A DNA stretch of 64,000 nt from Cellvibrio sp. PSBB006 (GTDB lineage: Bacteria > Pseudomonadota > Gammaproteobacteria > Pseudomonadales > Cellvibrionaceae). The notes beneath the pieces are model-generated. The model had not been told where the DNA came from and did not search any database. It saw nothing but the letters and a program-made list of their open reading frames with translations. The stretch lies in contig NZ_CP021382.1 of assembly GCF_002162135.1 (NCBI RefSeq), forward strand, positions 1,488,001 through 1,552,000. Reading direction: 5' to 3'. Of the stretch, positions 1 to 8,740 are shown piece after piece (position 1 is the stretch's first letter; each line of letters starts with the position of its first letter). Made by a program: the position numbers and the translations under genes.

Positions 1-160
1 TCTTCACGGTATTCAGGGCTTTCGGTGCCTCATCCTGAGCGACCGCCAATCCCGACGAAGCCAGTAACATCGCGGAAGACAGCGCGGTGGTGGTCAGTCG
101 CGTAGCAGATGAATGTTTCTTGGAGACAATGTGTGTGGCGGCAGGCTTGGATGAGTTCAT
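1..160 (-). CDS. Secreted/outer-membrane protein, N-terminus only (probable TonB-dependent receptor)
   Basis: Only the first 53 codons are in the window; the gene runs off the left edge. The start is the ATG at 160, preceded by an AAGGA ribosome site six bases upstream. The peptide has a basic N-terminus, a hydrophobic stretch (about residues 24-39) and an AVA-QDE junction, so it carries a Sec signal peptide with cleavage near residue 41. The residues just after cleavage (KALNTVK) resemble the N-termini of TonB-dependent siderophore receptors, and a Fur-like box lies upstream at 231-249. Both support an iron-regulated outer-membrane receptor. The identification is an inference because the plug and barrel are not visible. 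Confidence 0.5.
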   Translation of the reverse strand, partial: MNSSKPAATHIVSKKHSSATRLTTTALSSAMLLASSGLAVAQDEAPKALNTVK

Positions 161-230
161 GATGGTCCTTGAATAATAATGAGACGCAAAGAAGAATAAT
201 GCGCGCATATTAACGAGAATCACTTACAAC

Positions 231-249
231 ATCAATGATAATTATTCTC
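231..249. promoter_or_regulatory. Fur-box-like site
   Basis: The 19-base stretch matches the classical Fur consensus (GATAATGATAATCATTATC) at 14 of 19 positions by my count, with the core AATGATAAT intact. It lies about 70 bases upstream of the start of the truncated receptor gene (ATG at 160, minus strand), a usual place for Fur repression of iron-uptake genes. Confidence 0.5.
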
Positions 250-304
250 AGTAAAAATAAATATCAGCGCCAGGAAAAGGATCAGGTAAAGGCCTATGCA
301 GAAA

Positions 305-332
305 GAAAAACACCGCTAATCAGCGGTGTTTT
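305..332 (-). terminator. Rho-independent terminator after nfuA
   Basis: Perfect 9-bp stem AACACCGCT / AGCGGTGTT (309-317 and 322-330) with a four-base loop. Read on the minus strand it is followed by a T-rich run (TTTTCTTTC). It sits about 35 bases beyond the nfuA stop codon. Confidence 0.8.
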
Positions 333-363
333 CGGAAAGCATGGGGAGAAAATGGACGAGAGA

Positions 364-954
364 TTAAATATAAGCGTTCGAACGATCCGTATGATCCGTC
401 ACATCGCGAATGCCTTTTAACTCAGGCAGTTTGTCCATCAGTTGTACTTCGATGCCCTGCTTCAGCGTCACAGCCACGGCACCACAGCCCTGGCAGCCAC
501 CGCCAAACTTGAGTACCGCAATCATATCCTCAGTCACTTCAACCAGGCTCACATTGCCGCCATGGGCGGCCAGGCTCGGATTGACGTCGTTGTACAACAC
601 ATAATTGATGCGATCTTCCAGCGGGCTGTCGTCAGTCACCCGGGGCATCTTGGAGTTGGGCGCACGGATGGTCAGTTGGCCACCCATGCGATCCGGTGAG
701 TAATCGACCTTGGCTTCTTCGAGATACGGGAGGCTGCGAGCTTCAAAATGGGCTTTAAAGCCATTGAGCTGCACCACCTCATCGCCTTCTTTTTCCTCAC
801 CGGGACGACAATAGGCGATGCAGGTTTCCGCCTGGGGCGTACCTGGACTGGCAACAAACATACGAATGCCGATGCCATCGTTATCCTTCTGCTTGTCCAG
901 CAACTCTTTGAGATATTGCTGGGCCGATTCGGTGATTTCTACGTTAACACTCAT
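364..954 (-). CDS. nfuA: Fe/S biogenesis protein NfuA
   Basis: A 196-residue cytoplasmic iron-sulfur carrier that binds a 4Fe-4S cluster between two subunits and delivers it to client proteins, mainly under iron limitation or oxidative stress. The N-terminal half (about 1-100) is a degenerate A-type (IscA-like) domain; the C-terminal half is the Nfu domain with the cluster motif CQGC in a [10 protein letters not shown] context near residue 150. Length is close to the E. coli protein (191 aa). The start at 954 gives the expected N-terminus for the family. Its position next to a Fur-box-preceded gene fits an iron-homeostasis role. The esterase gene upstream is on the same strand, 110 bases away. 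Confidence 0.95.
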   Translation of the reverse strand: MSVNVEITESAQQYLKELLDKQKDNDGIGIRMFVASPGTPQAETCIAYCRPGEEKEGDEVVQLNGFKAHFEARSLPYLEEAKVDYSPDRMGGQLTIRAPNSKMPRVTDDSPLEDRINYVLYNDVNPSLAAHGGNVSLVEVTEDMIAVLKFGGGCQGCGAVAVTLKQGIEVQLMDKLPELKGIRDVTDHTDRSNAYI

Positions 955-1064
955 ACCTGCTGCTTAACCCCGGATTACCTGATTAATTTAGTCGGGTATT
1001 CTACTGTAAAGCCGCCGGCTAAAACACTATGTATTTGCAATCGGCTCGATAGCCAGGACCACGC

Positions 1065-2099
1065 TTAATTCAAGGTGGCACGCAGGAACGCCAGCATATC
1101 GTCCAACACCGGGACTGCATCTTTCTCGAAACAAGTGCCTGAATGTTTATTGCAACCACCATCCATAAAACCATGGCCGCGACCGGGATAAATCTTATAG
1201 GTCACCGGCTGGTCGGCTTTTTTCAACAGCTCCACGTAATGCCCTACCATCGCCGGCGTCGTGAGCGTGTCTTTTTCAGCAACGTGGATAAATTGCGGGG
1301 GTAGCTGATAGTCCTTGGCATCCGGGATGTTGTAGATCGGCGAGACGGCTTTGTAGTGCTCGGGATGATCCTCCAGCTTGATATCCTTACCGAAGATACC
1401 GCGGGGCTCCGCCCCGGCGAACTTCCAGAAAACATTGGACGGCTTCTCAAAACCACCCTTCACTGCCTCGTAAAGATCAAAGGCGCCATAGCTGATAATG
1501 GCCGCCTGGACCTTCAAGCCATCGCGTCTCGCCACCTTTTCTGCCGTCTTGCCTTTGGGCAGGTAGGTAGGTTTAAAACCCAGACTTTTGCCTTTAAAAC
1601 CGTTGCTTTCCAGCTTGCGGCCGCTCATCAGGATCATTGCGGTCAAATGGCCCCCGGCACTGTCGCCGGTGATAGCAATCCGGGTGGGGTCGCCGCCATA
1701 GCGGGCGATATTGTCTTTTACCCACAGTAAGCCACCGAAAGCGTCTTCGACCATCTGGTTCAGGGTCGTGGTGTTGTCGTTATCCGGCAGCAGCCGGTAA
1801 TTCATATTGGCTACCACAAACTCGCCGTGGGAAGCGATGTATTCGGACATGGCCGTCATGGGGGAGTTATCGTTAATCAGCCAGCCGCCGCCGTGATAGA
1901 TCACCAGTACCGGATAGGCCTTTTTACCTGTTTTAGGCACATAGATGTCCAGCGTCAGCGGGATACCCTCGGGCTTGGCCCACTCGATAGCTTTATGAGT
2001 CTGGAATGCATGGGGCTCGGTATCCGCCAAAGCCAGAGAAGCAAACACGGCTAACAACAGACTCAAAAACCATGTGGGGACAAGATTATTCTTATTCAT
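1065..2099 (-). CDS. Secreted alpha/beta-hydrolase (HSL-type esterase)
   Basis: A 344-residue exported esterase/lipase-like protein. It has a signal peptide (residues 1-25, ending LALA). The oxyanion-hole motif HGGGW (about residues 69-73), the nucleophile elbow GDSAGG (Ser near 146), an acidic residue in the VAEKD segment (about 276) and a C-terminal GRGHGF histidine (about 309) form the hormone-sensitive-lipase pattern. A C-terminal pair of cysteines may form a disulfide. The start at 2099 has a CGGAG ribosome site seven bases upstream. The substrate cannot be read from sequence; in a plant-wall degrader, an acetyl or feruloyl ester of a polysaccharide is plausible. It is transcribed divergently from metH. 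Confidence 0.8.
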   Translation of the reverse strand: MNKNNLVPTWFLSLLLAVFASLALADTEPHAFQTHKAIEWAKPEGIPLTLDIYVPKTGKKAYPVLVIYHGGGWLINDNSPMTAMSEYIASHGEFVVANMNYRLLPDNDNTTTLNQMVEDAFGGLLWVKDNIARYGGDPTRIAITGDSAGGHLTAMILMSGRKLESNGFKGKSLGFKPTYLPKGKTAEKVARRDGLKVQAAIISYGAFDLYEAVKGGFEKPSNVFWKFAGAEPRGIFGKDIKLEDHPEHYKAVSPIYNIPDAKDYQLPPQFIHVAEKDTLTTPAMVGHYVELLKKADQPVTYKIYPGRGHGFMDGGCNKHSGTCFEKDAVPVLDDMLAFLRATLN

Positions 2100-2144
2100 C
2101 GCAAAACTCCGTTGATTGGACGTAACACTGGCAGGACAGAATAG

Positions 2145-2199
2145 CTAGAACAAAGGCCGTTATAACTAGAATAAAAGCCGTTATAAAAAGAGCCGTTAT
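2145..2199. repeat. 21-bp tandem repeat between esterase and metH
   Basis: Two adjacent 21-base units (2145-2165 and 2166-2186) differ at two positions, and a third partial copy follows. The shared core GCCGTTAT occurs at 2156-2163, 2177-2184 and 2192-2199. It lies in the 298-base divergent region between the esterase and metH. The direct-repeat arrangement could be a set of binding sites for a regulator. No cobalamin, SAM or SAH riboswitch was recognised in the rest of this region. Confidence 0.55.
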
Positions 2200-2397
2200 G
2201 ACAAGGATAGTTAACCTGCTCCGTCTGTTCTATTCACCGAGGGAAATTTGTGACATTTGTAATATCCGGCCAGCGCGCGCGACCCGAGGGCCTGCTAACA
2301 GTCATTATCTGGTAGAATCGGCGGCATTTTTTCTGTCCCACAATCTTTTTCGGTCGACTGCTTTTTCAGCCGGCCCTCGCGAAACAACAGGTTTTTC

Positions 2398-5300
2398 ATG
2401 AGCATATCCCCCGAGCGCCAGGCCCGTATCGCCGCCCTTCACCAGGCCATTCAACAACGCATCCTGATTCTGGATGGCGGCATGGGCACCATGATCCAGA
2501 GCTACAAATTAAAAGAAGCCGATTATCGCGGCGAGCGTTTTGCCAATTACCACATGGACATTGCCGGCAACAACGACTTGCTTTGCATCACCCAACCTGG
2601 CGTGATACGCGAAATCCAGCGCGCTTACCTGGATGCCGGCGCCGACATTCTCGAAACCAATACCTTTAACTCCACCCGTGTTTCCATGGCGGATTACGAG
2701 ATGGAGGACTTGAGCCACGAATTAAATTTTGCTGCCGCCAAACTGGCTCGTGAATTATGCGATGAAGTGACGGCGCTGAATCCGGCCAAACCGCGCTTCG
2801 TTGCAGGCGTGCTCGGGCCGACCAGTCGCACCTGCTCCATTTCGCCGGATGTGAATGATCCAGGCGCGCGTAACGTGACGTTTGATCAATTGGTAGAAAA
2901 TTATCTGGAATCCGTTGACGGTCTGGTAAAAGGCGGCGCGGATTTGATTTTGATTGAAACCATCTTCGATACGCTCAACGCCAAAGCCGCCGTGTTCGCG
3001 GTAAAACAATATTTTGATCAGATCGGTTTTGAATTGCCGATTATGATTTCCGGCACAATTACTGATGCCTCCGGCCGTACATTGTCCGGTCAAACCACCG
3101 AAGCCTTTTACAATTCCCTGGCCCACACCCAGGCTTTCAGCATGGGTTTGAATTGCGCGTTGGGTGCAAAAGAATTACGCCAATACGTGCAGGAACTATC
3201 GCGCGTGGCGGAGTGCTATGTTTCCGCCCACCCAAACGCCGGCTTACCCAATGAGTTTGGTGAATACGATCAAACGCCGGAAGAAATGGTGGCCATTGTT
3301 GAAGAATTCGCAGCCAGCGGATTTCTAAATATTATCGGCGGTTGTTGCGGCACCACACCGGAACATATCAAAGCCATTGCTGATGCGGTTGCCAAGTACC
3401 CGCCGCGCGCGATTCCCGACATCGAACCTGCCTGTCGCTTGTCCGGACTTGAACCTTTCAACATCACCAAAGATTCGCTGTTTGTGAACGTCGGCGAGCG
3501 CTGTAACGTGACCGGCTCAGCGCGCTTTAAACGTCTGGTCGTGGAAGAAGATTATGCCACCGCACTGGAAGTCGCCCTGGAGCAAGTCGAAAACGGCGCG
3601 CAGGTGATCGACATCAACATGGACGAAGGCATGCTCGATGCCGAAAAAGCCATGGTGCGTTTTTTGAATCTGATTGCCGGCGAACCGGACATCGCGCGCG
3701 TGCCCATCATGGTGGACTCCTCCAAGTGGGAAGTGATCGAAGCCGGCCTGAAATGTATTCAGGGTAAACCCATCGTTAACTCCATCAGCCTGAAAGAAGG
3801 TGAAGAAGAATTTCTGCACAAAGCCAAACTGTGTATGCGTTACGGTGCAGCCGTTGTGGTGATGGCGTTTGACGAAACGGGCCAGGCCGATACCCAGGCG
3901 CGTAAACGTGAAATTTGTGAACGCTCTTATCGTTTGCTGGTGGATAAGCTCGGTTTTCCGCCGCAGGATATTATCTTCGACCCGAACATTTTTGCGGTCG
4001 CAACAGGTATTGAAGAACACAATAATTACGCCGTCGATTTTATCGAAGCCACCCGCTGGATTCGCGCCAATCTGCCCCACGCCGGTATCAGCGGCGGTGT
4101 GTCCAACGTGTCTTTCTCGTTCCGTGGGAACAACCCGGTGCGCGAAGCAATTCACTCGGTCTTTTTGTATTACGCGATCAAAGCCGGGATGAATATGGGC
4201 ATCGTCAACGCCGGTCAGTTGGCGGTGTACGATGATTTGCCGAAAGAACTGAAAGATAAAGTTGAAGATGTGATTCTTAACCGCACCGCTAACGGCACTG
4301 AAGCACTGCTGGAGATTGCGGAAAAATATCGCGGCGACGGTTCCACCGGTGAGAAAAAAGAAGACCTTGAGTGGCGCAGCCTGCCCATTGCAAAACGTAT
4401 TGAATATGCTTTGGTAAAAGGTGTGTCAACCTACATCGAAGCGGATACCGAAGAAGCGCGGCAATTTTACCCTCGCCCGCTCGATGTTATCGAAGGGCCG
4501 CTGATGGACGGTATGAACGTGGTCGGCGATTTGTTCGGTGCCGGTAAGATGTTTTTGCCACAAGTGGTGAAATCGGCGCGGGTGATGAAACAATCCGTGG
4601 CTTATCTACAGCCTTTTATTGAAGCGGAAAAAACCGAAGCCTCCAAACCCAACGGCAAGATCCTGATGGCCACGGTAAAAGGCGACGTGCATGATATCGG
4701 CAAGAATATTGTGGGCGTGGTGTTGCAGTGCAATAACTTCCAGGTCGTTGATCTGGGCGTGATGGTGCCCTGCGAAAAAATCCTCGACACCGCCGTGCGC
4801 GAAAATTGCGACATCATTGGCCTGTCCGGTTTAATTACCCCATCGCTGGATGAAATGGTCTTTGTCGCGCGCGAGATGGAACGTCTGGGCATCGACAAAC
4901 CGCTCATGATCGGCGGCGCAACAACATCCAAGGCCCACACGGCGGTGAAGATCGATCCGGCCTTTAAACTGAACCAGGTGGTGTATGTTCCCGACGCCTC
5001 GCGTGCCGTCGGCGTTGCCAGCACGCTATTGTCCGATGAACTGCGCCCGACATTTGTTGATAACCTCAAGCAGGAATATGTGCAGGTCCGCGAACGCAAT
5101 GCCAATCGCAAGCCGCGTGGCACCGTGCGTACTTATCCTGAAGCGATCGACAAAGGCCTGAAGCTCGATTGGGATCATTACACGCCGCCAACACCCAGCT
5201 TTACCGGCATCAAAGTGTTTGAAGACTATGACCTCAACACGCTGGTCGACTTTATCGACTGGACGCCTTTTTTTATCAGTTGGGATCTTGCCGGCAAATA

Positions 5301-6108
5301 CCCGAAAATTCTCGATGATGAGATTGTCGGTGAAGCAGCACGCAACCTGTTCGACGATGCGCAAAAAATGTTGCGCAAACTGATCGATGAAAAACTGATT
5401 CGCGCCAACGGTGTCATCGGCTTCTGGCCAGCGAATACTGTTAATCACGATGACATCGCCGTCTATGATGAGAACGGAAAACAAATTTCAACCCTGCATC
5501 ACATTCGCCAGCAACATCTGAAACAGGGAATGGAAAGCAAACCGCACTTCTCACTGGCAGATTTCGTTGCGCCGAAAGAAACCGGAAAATCGGATTACGT
5601 AGGCGGCTTTGCGGTAACTGCCGGCCTCGGAGCCGAAGAGCTTGCCAAGCAATATCAAAATGCCGGCGATGACTACAACAGCATCATGGTCAAAGCCCTT
5701 GCGGATCGCTTGGCAGAAGCCTTTGCCGAACATCTGCATCAACGTGTGCGCAAAGAATTCTGGGGCTATGACCGCGAAGAAAATCTCGATAACGAGTCAC
5801 TGATTAAGGAACAGTACAAAGGCATCCGCCCTGCCCCTGGCTATCCTGCCTGTCCGGATCACACGGAAAAATCGACGCTCTTCAAATTGCTCGACGCCGA
5901 GAAAAATACCGGCATCACGCTCACCGAACACTTCGCCATGCTCCCCACCGCGGCCGTATCCGGCTGGTACTTTTCGCATCCGGAATCCGTTTATTTCCCC
6001 ACTGGGAAAATAGAAAAAGATCAGGTGGAGAGTCTGGCGGAAAGAAAGGGAGTGAGCGTGCAGGAATTGGAGCGGTGGTTAAGTCCGGTGTTGGCGTATT
6101 TTCAGTAA
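2398..6108 (+). CDS. metH: Cobalamin-dependent methionine synthase
   Basis: A 1236-residue cytoplasmic enzyme transferring the methyl group of 5-methyltetrahydrofolate to homocysteine through methylcobalamin. All four modules are present and in order: the homocysteine domain (about 1-330, with zinc cysteines in GLNCALG near 252 and GGCCGTTP near 315), the pterin-binding domain (about 360-630, starting [11 protein letters not shown]), the cobalamin domain (cap about 660-740, then the DVHDIG motif near 762 whose histidine ligates cobalt), and the C-terminal SAM reactivation domain (about 905-1236). Length equals the family norm (E. coli 1227). The ATG at 2398 is preceded by a weak CAGG. No terminator was found before the A+T-rich cassette that begins 54 bases downstream. 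Confidence 0.97.
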   Translation: MSISPERQARIAALHQAIQQRILILDGGMGTMIQSYKLKEADYRGERFANYHMDIAGNNDLLCITQPGVIREIQRAYLDAGADILETNTFNSTRVSMADYEMEDLSHELNFAAAKLARELCDEVTALNPAKPRFVAGVLGPTSRTCSISPDVNDPGARNVTFDQLVENYLESVDGLVKGGADLILIETIFDTLNAKAAVFAVKQYFDQIGFELPIMISGTITDASGRTLSGQTTEAFYNSLAHTQAFSMGLNCALGAKELRQYVQELSRVAECYVSAHPNAGLPNEFGEYDQTPEEMVAIVEEFAASGFLNIIGGCCGTTPEHIKAIADAVAKYPPRAIPDIEPACRLSGLEPFNITKDSLFVNVGERCNVTGSARFKRLVVEEDYATALEVALEQVENGAQVIDINMDEGMLDAEKAMVRFLNLIAGEPDIARVPIMVDSSKWEVIEAGLKCIQGKPIVNSISLKEGEEEFLHKAKLCMRYGAAVVVMAFDETGQADTQARKREICERSYRLLVDKLGFPPQDIIFDPNIFAVATGIEEHNNYAVDFIEATRWIRANLPHAGISGGVSNVSFSFRGNNPVREAIHSVFLYYAIKAGMNMGIVNAGQLAVYDDLPKELKDKVEDVILNRTANGTEALLEIAEKYRGDGSTGEKKEDLEWRSLPIAKRIEYALVKGVSTYIEADTEEARQFYPRPLDVIEGPLMDGMNVVGDLFGAGKMFLPQVVKSARVMKQSVAYLQPFIEAEKTEASKPNGKILMATVKGDVHDIGKNIVGVVLQCNNFQVVDLGVMVPCEKILDTAVRENCDIIGLSGLITPSLDEMVFVAREMERLGIDKPLMIGGATTSKAHTAVKIDPAFKLNQVVYVPDASRAVGVASTLLSDELRPTFVDNLKQEYVQVRERNANRKPRGTVRTYPEAIDKGLKLDWDHYTPPTPSFTGIKVFEDYDLNTLVDFIDWTPFFISWDLAGKYPKILDDEIVGEAARNLFDDAQKMLRKLIDEKLIRANGVIGFWPANTVNHDDIAVYDENGKQISTLHHIRQQHLKQGMESKPHFSLADFVAPKETGKSDYVGGFAVTAGLGAEELAKQYQNAGDDYNSIMVKALADRLAEAFAEHLHQRVRKEFWGYDREENLDNESLIKEQYKGIRPAPGYPACPDHTEKSTLFKLLDAEKNTGITLTEHFAMLPTAAVSGWYFSHPESVYFPTGKIEKDQVESLAERKGVSVQELERWLSPVLAYFQ

Positions 6109-6162
6109 AGCATTGGGGAAATTATTATTTTAAACCAGGAAAGACAATTAAAGGTATTTGCC

Positions 6163-7524
6163 ATGAAAATAGAAACCCTTGAGCTCGAAAATTTCAAGAT
6201 ATTTGAAGAAGCTAACATTGATTTTAAAAAAATTACACTTCTAGCAGGAGCGAACAGCGCGGGGAAGACCACTATCCTTAACGCTCTCGCATCGATTATT
6301 CAACACAAAAACTCAACCCCTTTTCCATTCAATTACCATAACTACGGAGAAAACGTTCACCTAGGGGGTTTCAAAGACATCATCAATAATGGTGACATAA
6401 ACAAAGACTTGAAATTAGCCATCAGATTCAAGCATAACGATTCAAGCGCATTCCTGTCTGGAAAATTTTCATATTGCAAAAAGAACTGCAAGATAATCGC
6501 AAAAGAAATAATTCTGGAGTTTGATTCCAGAAAGATAGAGCTGAAGAAAACCGAAAATCTTTATGAAATATTCAAAACGGTAAAAAAAATCGATAGCTCA
6601 AGCCTTGAAGAAAAAGTAATGAAGACAATGCTTTCTTCAATTTCTTCAGCGCTAGCAGAATTCGATATCTCCAAAAAAAACACTAATAGCAGCAGAAAAA
6701 AAGTCCAGGACTTTGAGAAAGAGATAGAAAAATCATTTCAATCCAGCAAGGAGTGGCAAAAAATTTCAGTTAAAAAGGATAGCGATCTTCTATCTACAAT
6801 TGATGGAAATGTGATATACACCCAAGAAATAGCGAACTTTAAAAAATCTATTAGCAATCTAGACAACCATACAACCTATATTGGACCGATACGTCCGTAT
6901 CCGTCTCGGCATTATTTCCTACAGTATGCAAATGAAAAGCTTGATTCTTTAGGCAGTAACTCTTTCCAAAGGCTTATTGACTGGGCAAACACGGAACAAT
7001 CGAAATTTAAGAAAGTAATATCAGATTTAAAGTTCCTAAAATTGGCGGATAAACTGTCAACATCTACAATAAAAGAAGAACTTATAGAACTAGCAGTAAA
7101 TCCCTGCGATCAAACACAAAATGTAAACATTAGCGATGCCGGATTTGGATTATCTCAAATACTCCCAATACTTATTGCCAATGTTGCAGCAAAAAACGGT
7201 AGCACATTACTGATAAATCAGCCTGAAGTTCATCTGCATCCCTCTTGCCAAGCACAACTGGCCAACTATTTCTCCAAAGAGTCTCAAAGCAAAAACTTTA
7301 TAATAGAAACGCATAGCGAATATCTTATAAATAGATTCAGAATTCTAGTTCAGCGAGGAGACATAAAAGAAGAGGACATCAGTATTGTGTATATAGACAG
7401 AGACAAAAGTGGTGCAAAAATACACAATATCGACATTTTACAATCAGGCTCTTTACGAGGCGCACCTAAGAGCTTCTTTGAAACTTACTATACAGATATA
7501 AACGAACTTATTCTTGGCTCATAA
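6163..7524 (+). CDS. OLD/DUF3696-like AAA ATPase
   Basis: A 453-residue SMC/ABC-type ATPase. Walker A is GANSAGKTT (residues 29-37) right after an N-terminal LENFKIF strand; an ABC-signature-like GFGLSQILPIL lies near 326-337; a Walker B-like segment NQPEVHLHP is near 353-361, with a D-loop/H-loop ETHSEYLINRF near 383-393. The tail (EDISIVYIDRD and a late SFFETYY) resembles DUF3696. The middle (about 100-260) is lysine-rich and helical, probably coiled coil. The ATG at 6163 has an AAAGG site. The gene is strikingly A+T-rich next to metH and is followed after nine bases by a PIN-domain gene, so the two are very likely co-transcribed and horizontally acquired. A role in anti-phage defence or as a toxin regulator is inference; related ATPases occur with effectors in Septu- and PARIS-like systems. 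Confidence 0.8.
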   Translation: MKIETLELENFKIFEEANIDFKKITLLAGANSAGKTTILNALASIIQHKNSTPFPFNYHNYGENVHLGGFKDIINNGDINKDLKLAIRFKHNDSSAFLSGKFSYCKKNCKIIAKEIILEFDSRKIELKKTENLYEIFKTVKKIDSSSLEEKVMKTMLSSISSALAEFDISKKNTNSSRKKVQDFEKEIEKSFQSSKEWQKISVKKDSDLLSTIDGNVIYTQEIANFKKSISNLDNHTTYIGPIRPYPSRHYFLQYANEKLDSLGSNSFQRLIDWANTEQSKFKKVISDLKFLKLADKLSTSTIKEELIELAVNPCDQTQNVNISDAGFGLSQILPILIANVAAKNGSTLLINQPEVHLHPSCQAQLANYFSKESQSKNFIIETHSEYLINRFRILVQRGDIKEEDISIVYIDRDKSGAKIHNIDILQSGSLRGAPKSFFETYYTDINELILGS

Positions 7525-7533
7525 GGACTTTAA

Positions 7534-7965
7534 ATGACAAGCATAGTTATAGACACATGCGTAATGTCTTTATATGACACACCAATGGATCCAACATATA
7601 AGGATCTTTTTAGTTGGCTTTTTGAAAATGGTACTTTGGTGATTAGCCAACACCTTTTGAATGAATACAATCGCAGCAATAATTACAAAATATTTGTATT
7701 GTTAGAACATTTAATGCGGCATGAGGAACACAAAAGACTAGTCAAGATACCAAACGATCAGATTAACCAATTTAAGGAAGATAAAAAATTCAAATACACA
7801 TGTAATCAAGAAGATATTAATAACGCGAGGCTAGTTTTTCTTTCAGAAAGAAAAAAACTTATAACACATGACAAACCCCTTACCACAGATGTCAATAAGT
7901 TTAAAAAAGTAGATGGAATAAAACCTAAAGCAACGAAGCAGCCATCAACGGATTTCTACTCTTAG
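7534..7965 (+). CDS. PIN-domain ribonuclease, partner of the upstream ATPase
   Basis: A 143-residue protein with the acidic pattern of PIN nucleases: Asp7 in VIDTC, Glu44 in LLNEY, Asp94 in NQEDINNARL and Asp113 in LITHDKPL. PIN domains cleave RNA with a metal ion held by these residues. No transmembrane or signal segment is seen. An AAGGA site lies six bases before the ATG, and the start is nine bases after the stop of the ATPase gene. Unlike classical VapC, there is no small VapB-like antitoxin gene; the partner is a large ATPase, suggesting that the ATPase senses or gates and the PIN protein acts as effector. The catalytic call is from motifs only. Composition is A+T-rich like its partner. 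Confidence 0.7.
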   Translation: MTSIVIDTCVMSLYDTPMDPTYKDLFSWLFENGTLVISQHLLNEYNRSNNYKIFVLLEHLMRHEEHKRLVKIPNDQINQFKEDKKFKYTCNQEDINNARLVFLSERKKLITHDKPLTTDVNKFKKVDGIKPKATKQPSTDFYS

Positions 7966-8078
7966 GCTGAGAAATTAAAAAGCTTTTTTAACTCCCTTAC
8001 CGGGCTGTCTCGTCAAAGGAATGACGACCAACCTTTAATAAGCATTGAGGCGTAATCAGCCTCAGATTCACTGACCAT
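7966..8078. other. A+T-rich junction after the ATPase-PIN cassette
   Basis: Contains a TTAAAAAGCTTTTTTAA palindrome just after the PIN stop codon, possibly a weak bidirectional terminator, and a GAGGC/GCCTC hairpin (8049-8065) before the next gene. No direct repeats or attachment site could be recognised here or at the metH side. Confidence 0.35.
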
Positions 8079-8600
8079 ATGAAAACAACCTCTTTAACAG
8101 GATTTGGCTCGATCCGAAGCCCCATCAAAATCTACATTGCCAATCGCCCACCCATTGATAATTACCCGACCATGCAGGAACTGCGTGGCATGCTGCCGGG
8201 TGAAATTGATCACATTGTCAGGCACACCAGTAATCACTGGCGAAAAGTGTTTAATGTGTACGCGAAATTCCTGTTCGATTGGCAGGCGCAAACATCAAAC
8301 AATGTGTTAACCCGTTGGCAGGATTATCGAGAACAAGCGCTGTTTCAGGATAATTCTGTCGCTTCACTGCTTTTTACACCGCCCCAGTTTGACGACGCAA
8401 CAGCGCGCTTTCATATCGTAGCGGGAAAAACCTACGCGGCTTCATTAAACCCGCCGCCTTTGGTATGGATAGATCAATACTTTGCGCTTAACCGGGAACA
8501 TCAATTAATTGTCAGCCCCTACCCGGATTATCGACAGTTATCCAACGACCGCATTATGACGTTGATTACCCTGATGAAGTCTGTTGCTAATCCCACATAA
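8079..8600 (+). CDS. Conserved hypothetical protein (173 aa)
   Basis: I cannot assign a function. The protein has no signal peptide or membrane segment. It is rich in aromatic residues and contains IKIYIANRPP near the N-terminus, a central RHTSNHWRKVFNVYAKFLFDW segment likely to be helical, and a C-terminal SPYPDYRQLSNDRIMTLI stretch. Base composition returns to that of the housekeeping genes, unlike the preceding cassette. It is the same strand as, and 140 bases upstream of, the YggS-like gene. The start at 8079 lacks a strong ribosome site. Confidence 0.6.
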   Translation: MKTTSLTGFGSIRSPIKIYIANRPPIDNYPTMQELRGMLPGEIDHIVRHTSNHWRKVFNVYAKFLFDWQAQTSNNVLTRWQDYREQALFQDNSVASLLFTPPQFDDATARFHIVAGKTYAASLNPPPLVWIDQYFALNREHQLIVSPYPDYRQLSNDRIMTLITLMKSVANPT

Positions 8601-8740
8601 AAATCTTAAAAAAAATAACTGCAATTAGAACTGAAAAATATTTCGACACTGTTACAAAATCAGTTTATTCGTCATTTTTTTTGGTGTACATTCGAAGCGT
8701 ATGTCGATCCACATCTCATATTTCAGAGAGGGCAACGACC

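Noticed and set aside
2100..2397. Cobalamin, SAM or SAH riboswitch upstream of metH
   Set aside because: Looked for the B12-box, SAM-box pairing and the SAH-riboswitch core; none could be matched. The GC-rich stretch near 2270-2290 does not fold into the required pattern.
2198..2401. Short open frame directly before metH
   Set aside because: No ribosome site, no family resemblance, and it overlaps the metH start out of frame; treated as chance.
6163..7965. Gabija or classical OLD nuclease system
   Set aside because: The ATPase lacks a C-terminal TOPRIM nuclease domain and no UvrD-like helicase follows, so it is not Gabija; the partner is a PIN protein.
7534..7965. VapC toxin of a VapBC pair
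   Set aside because: The acidic residues fit a PIN domain, but there is no AbrB/MetJ/Phd-type antitoxin gene adjacent; the only linked gene is a 453-aa ATPase.
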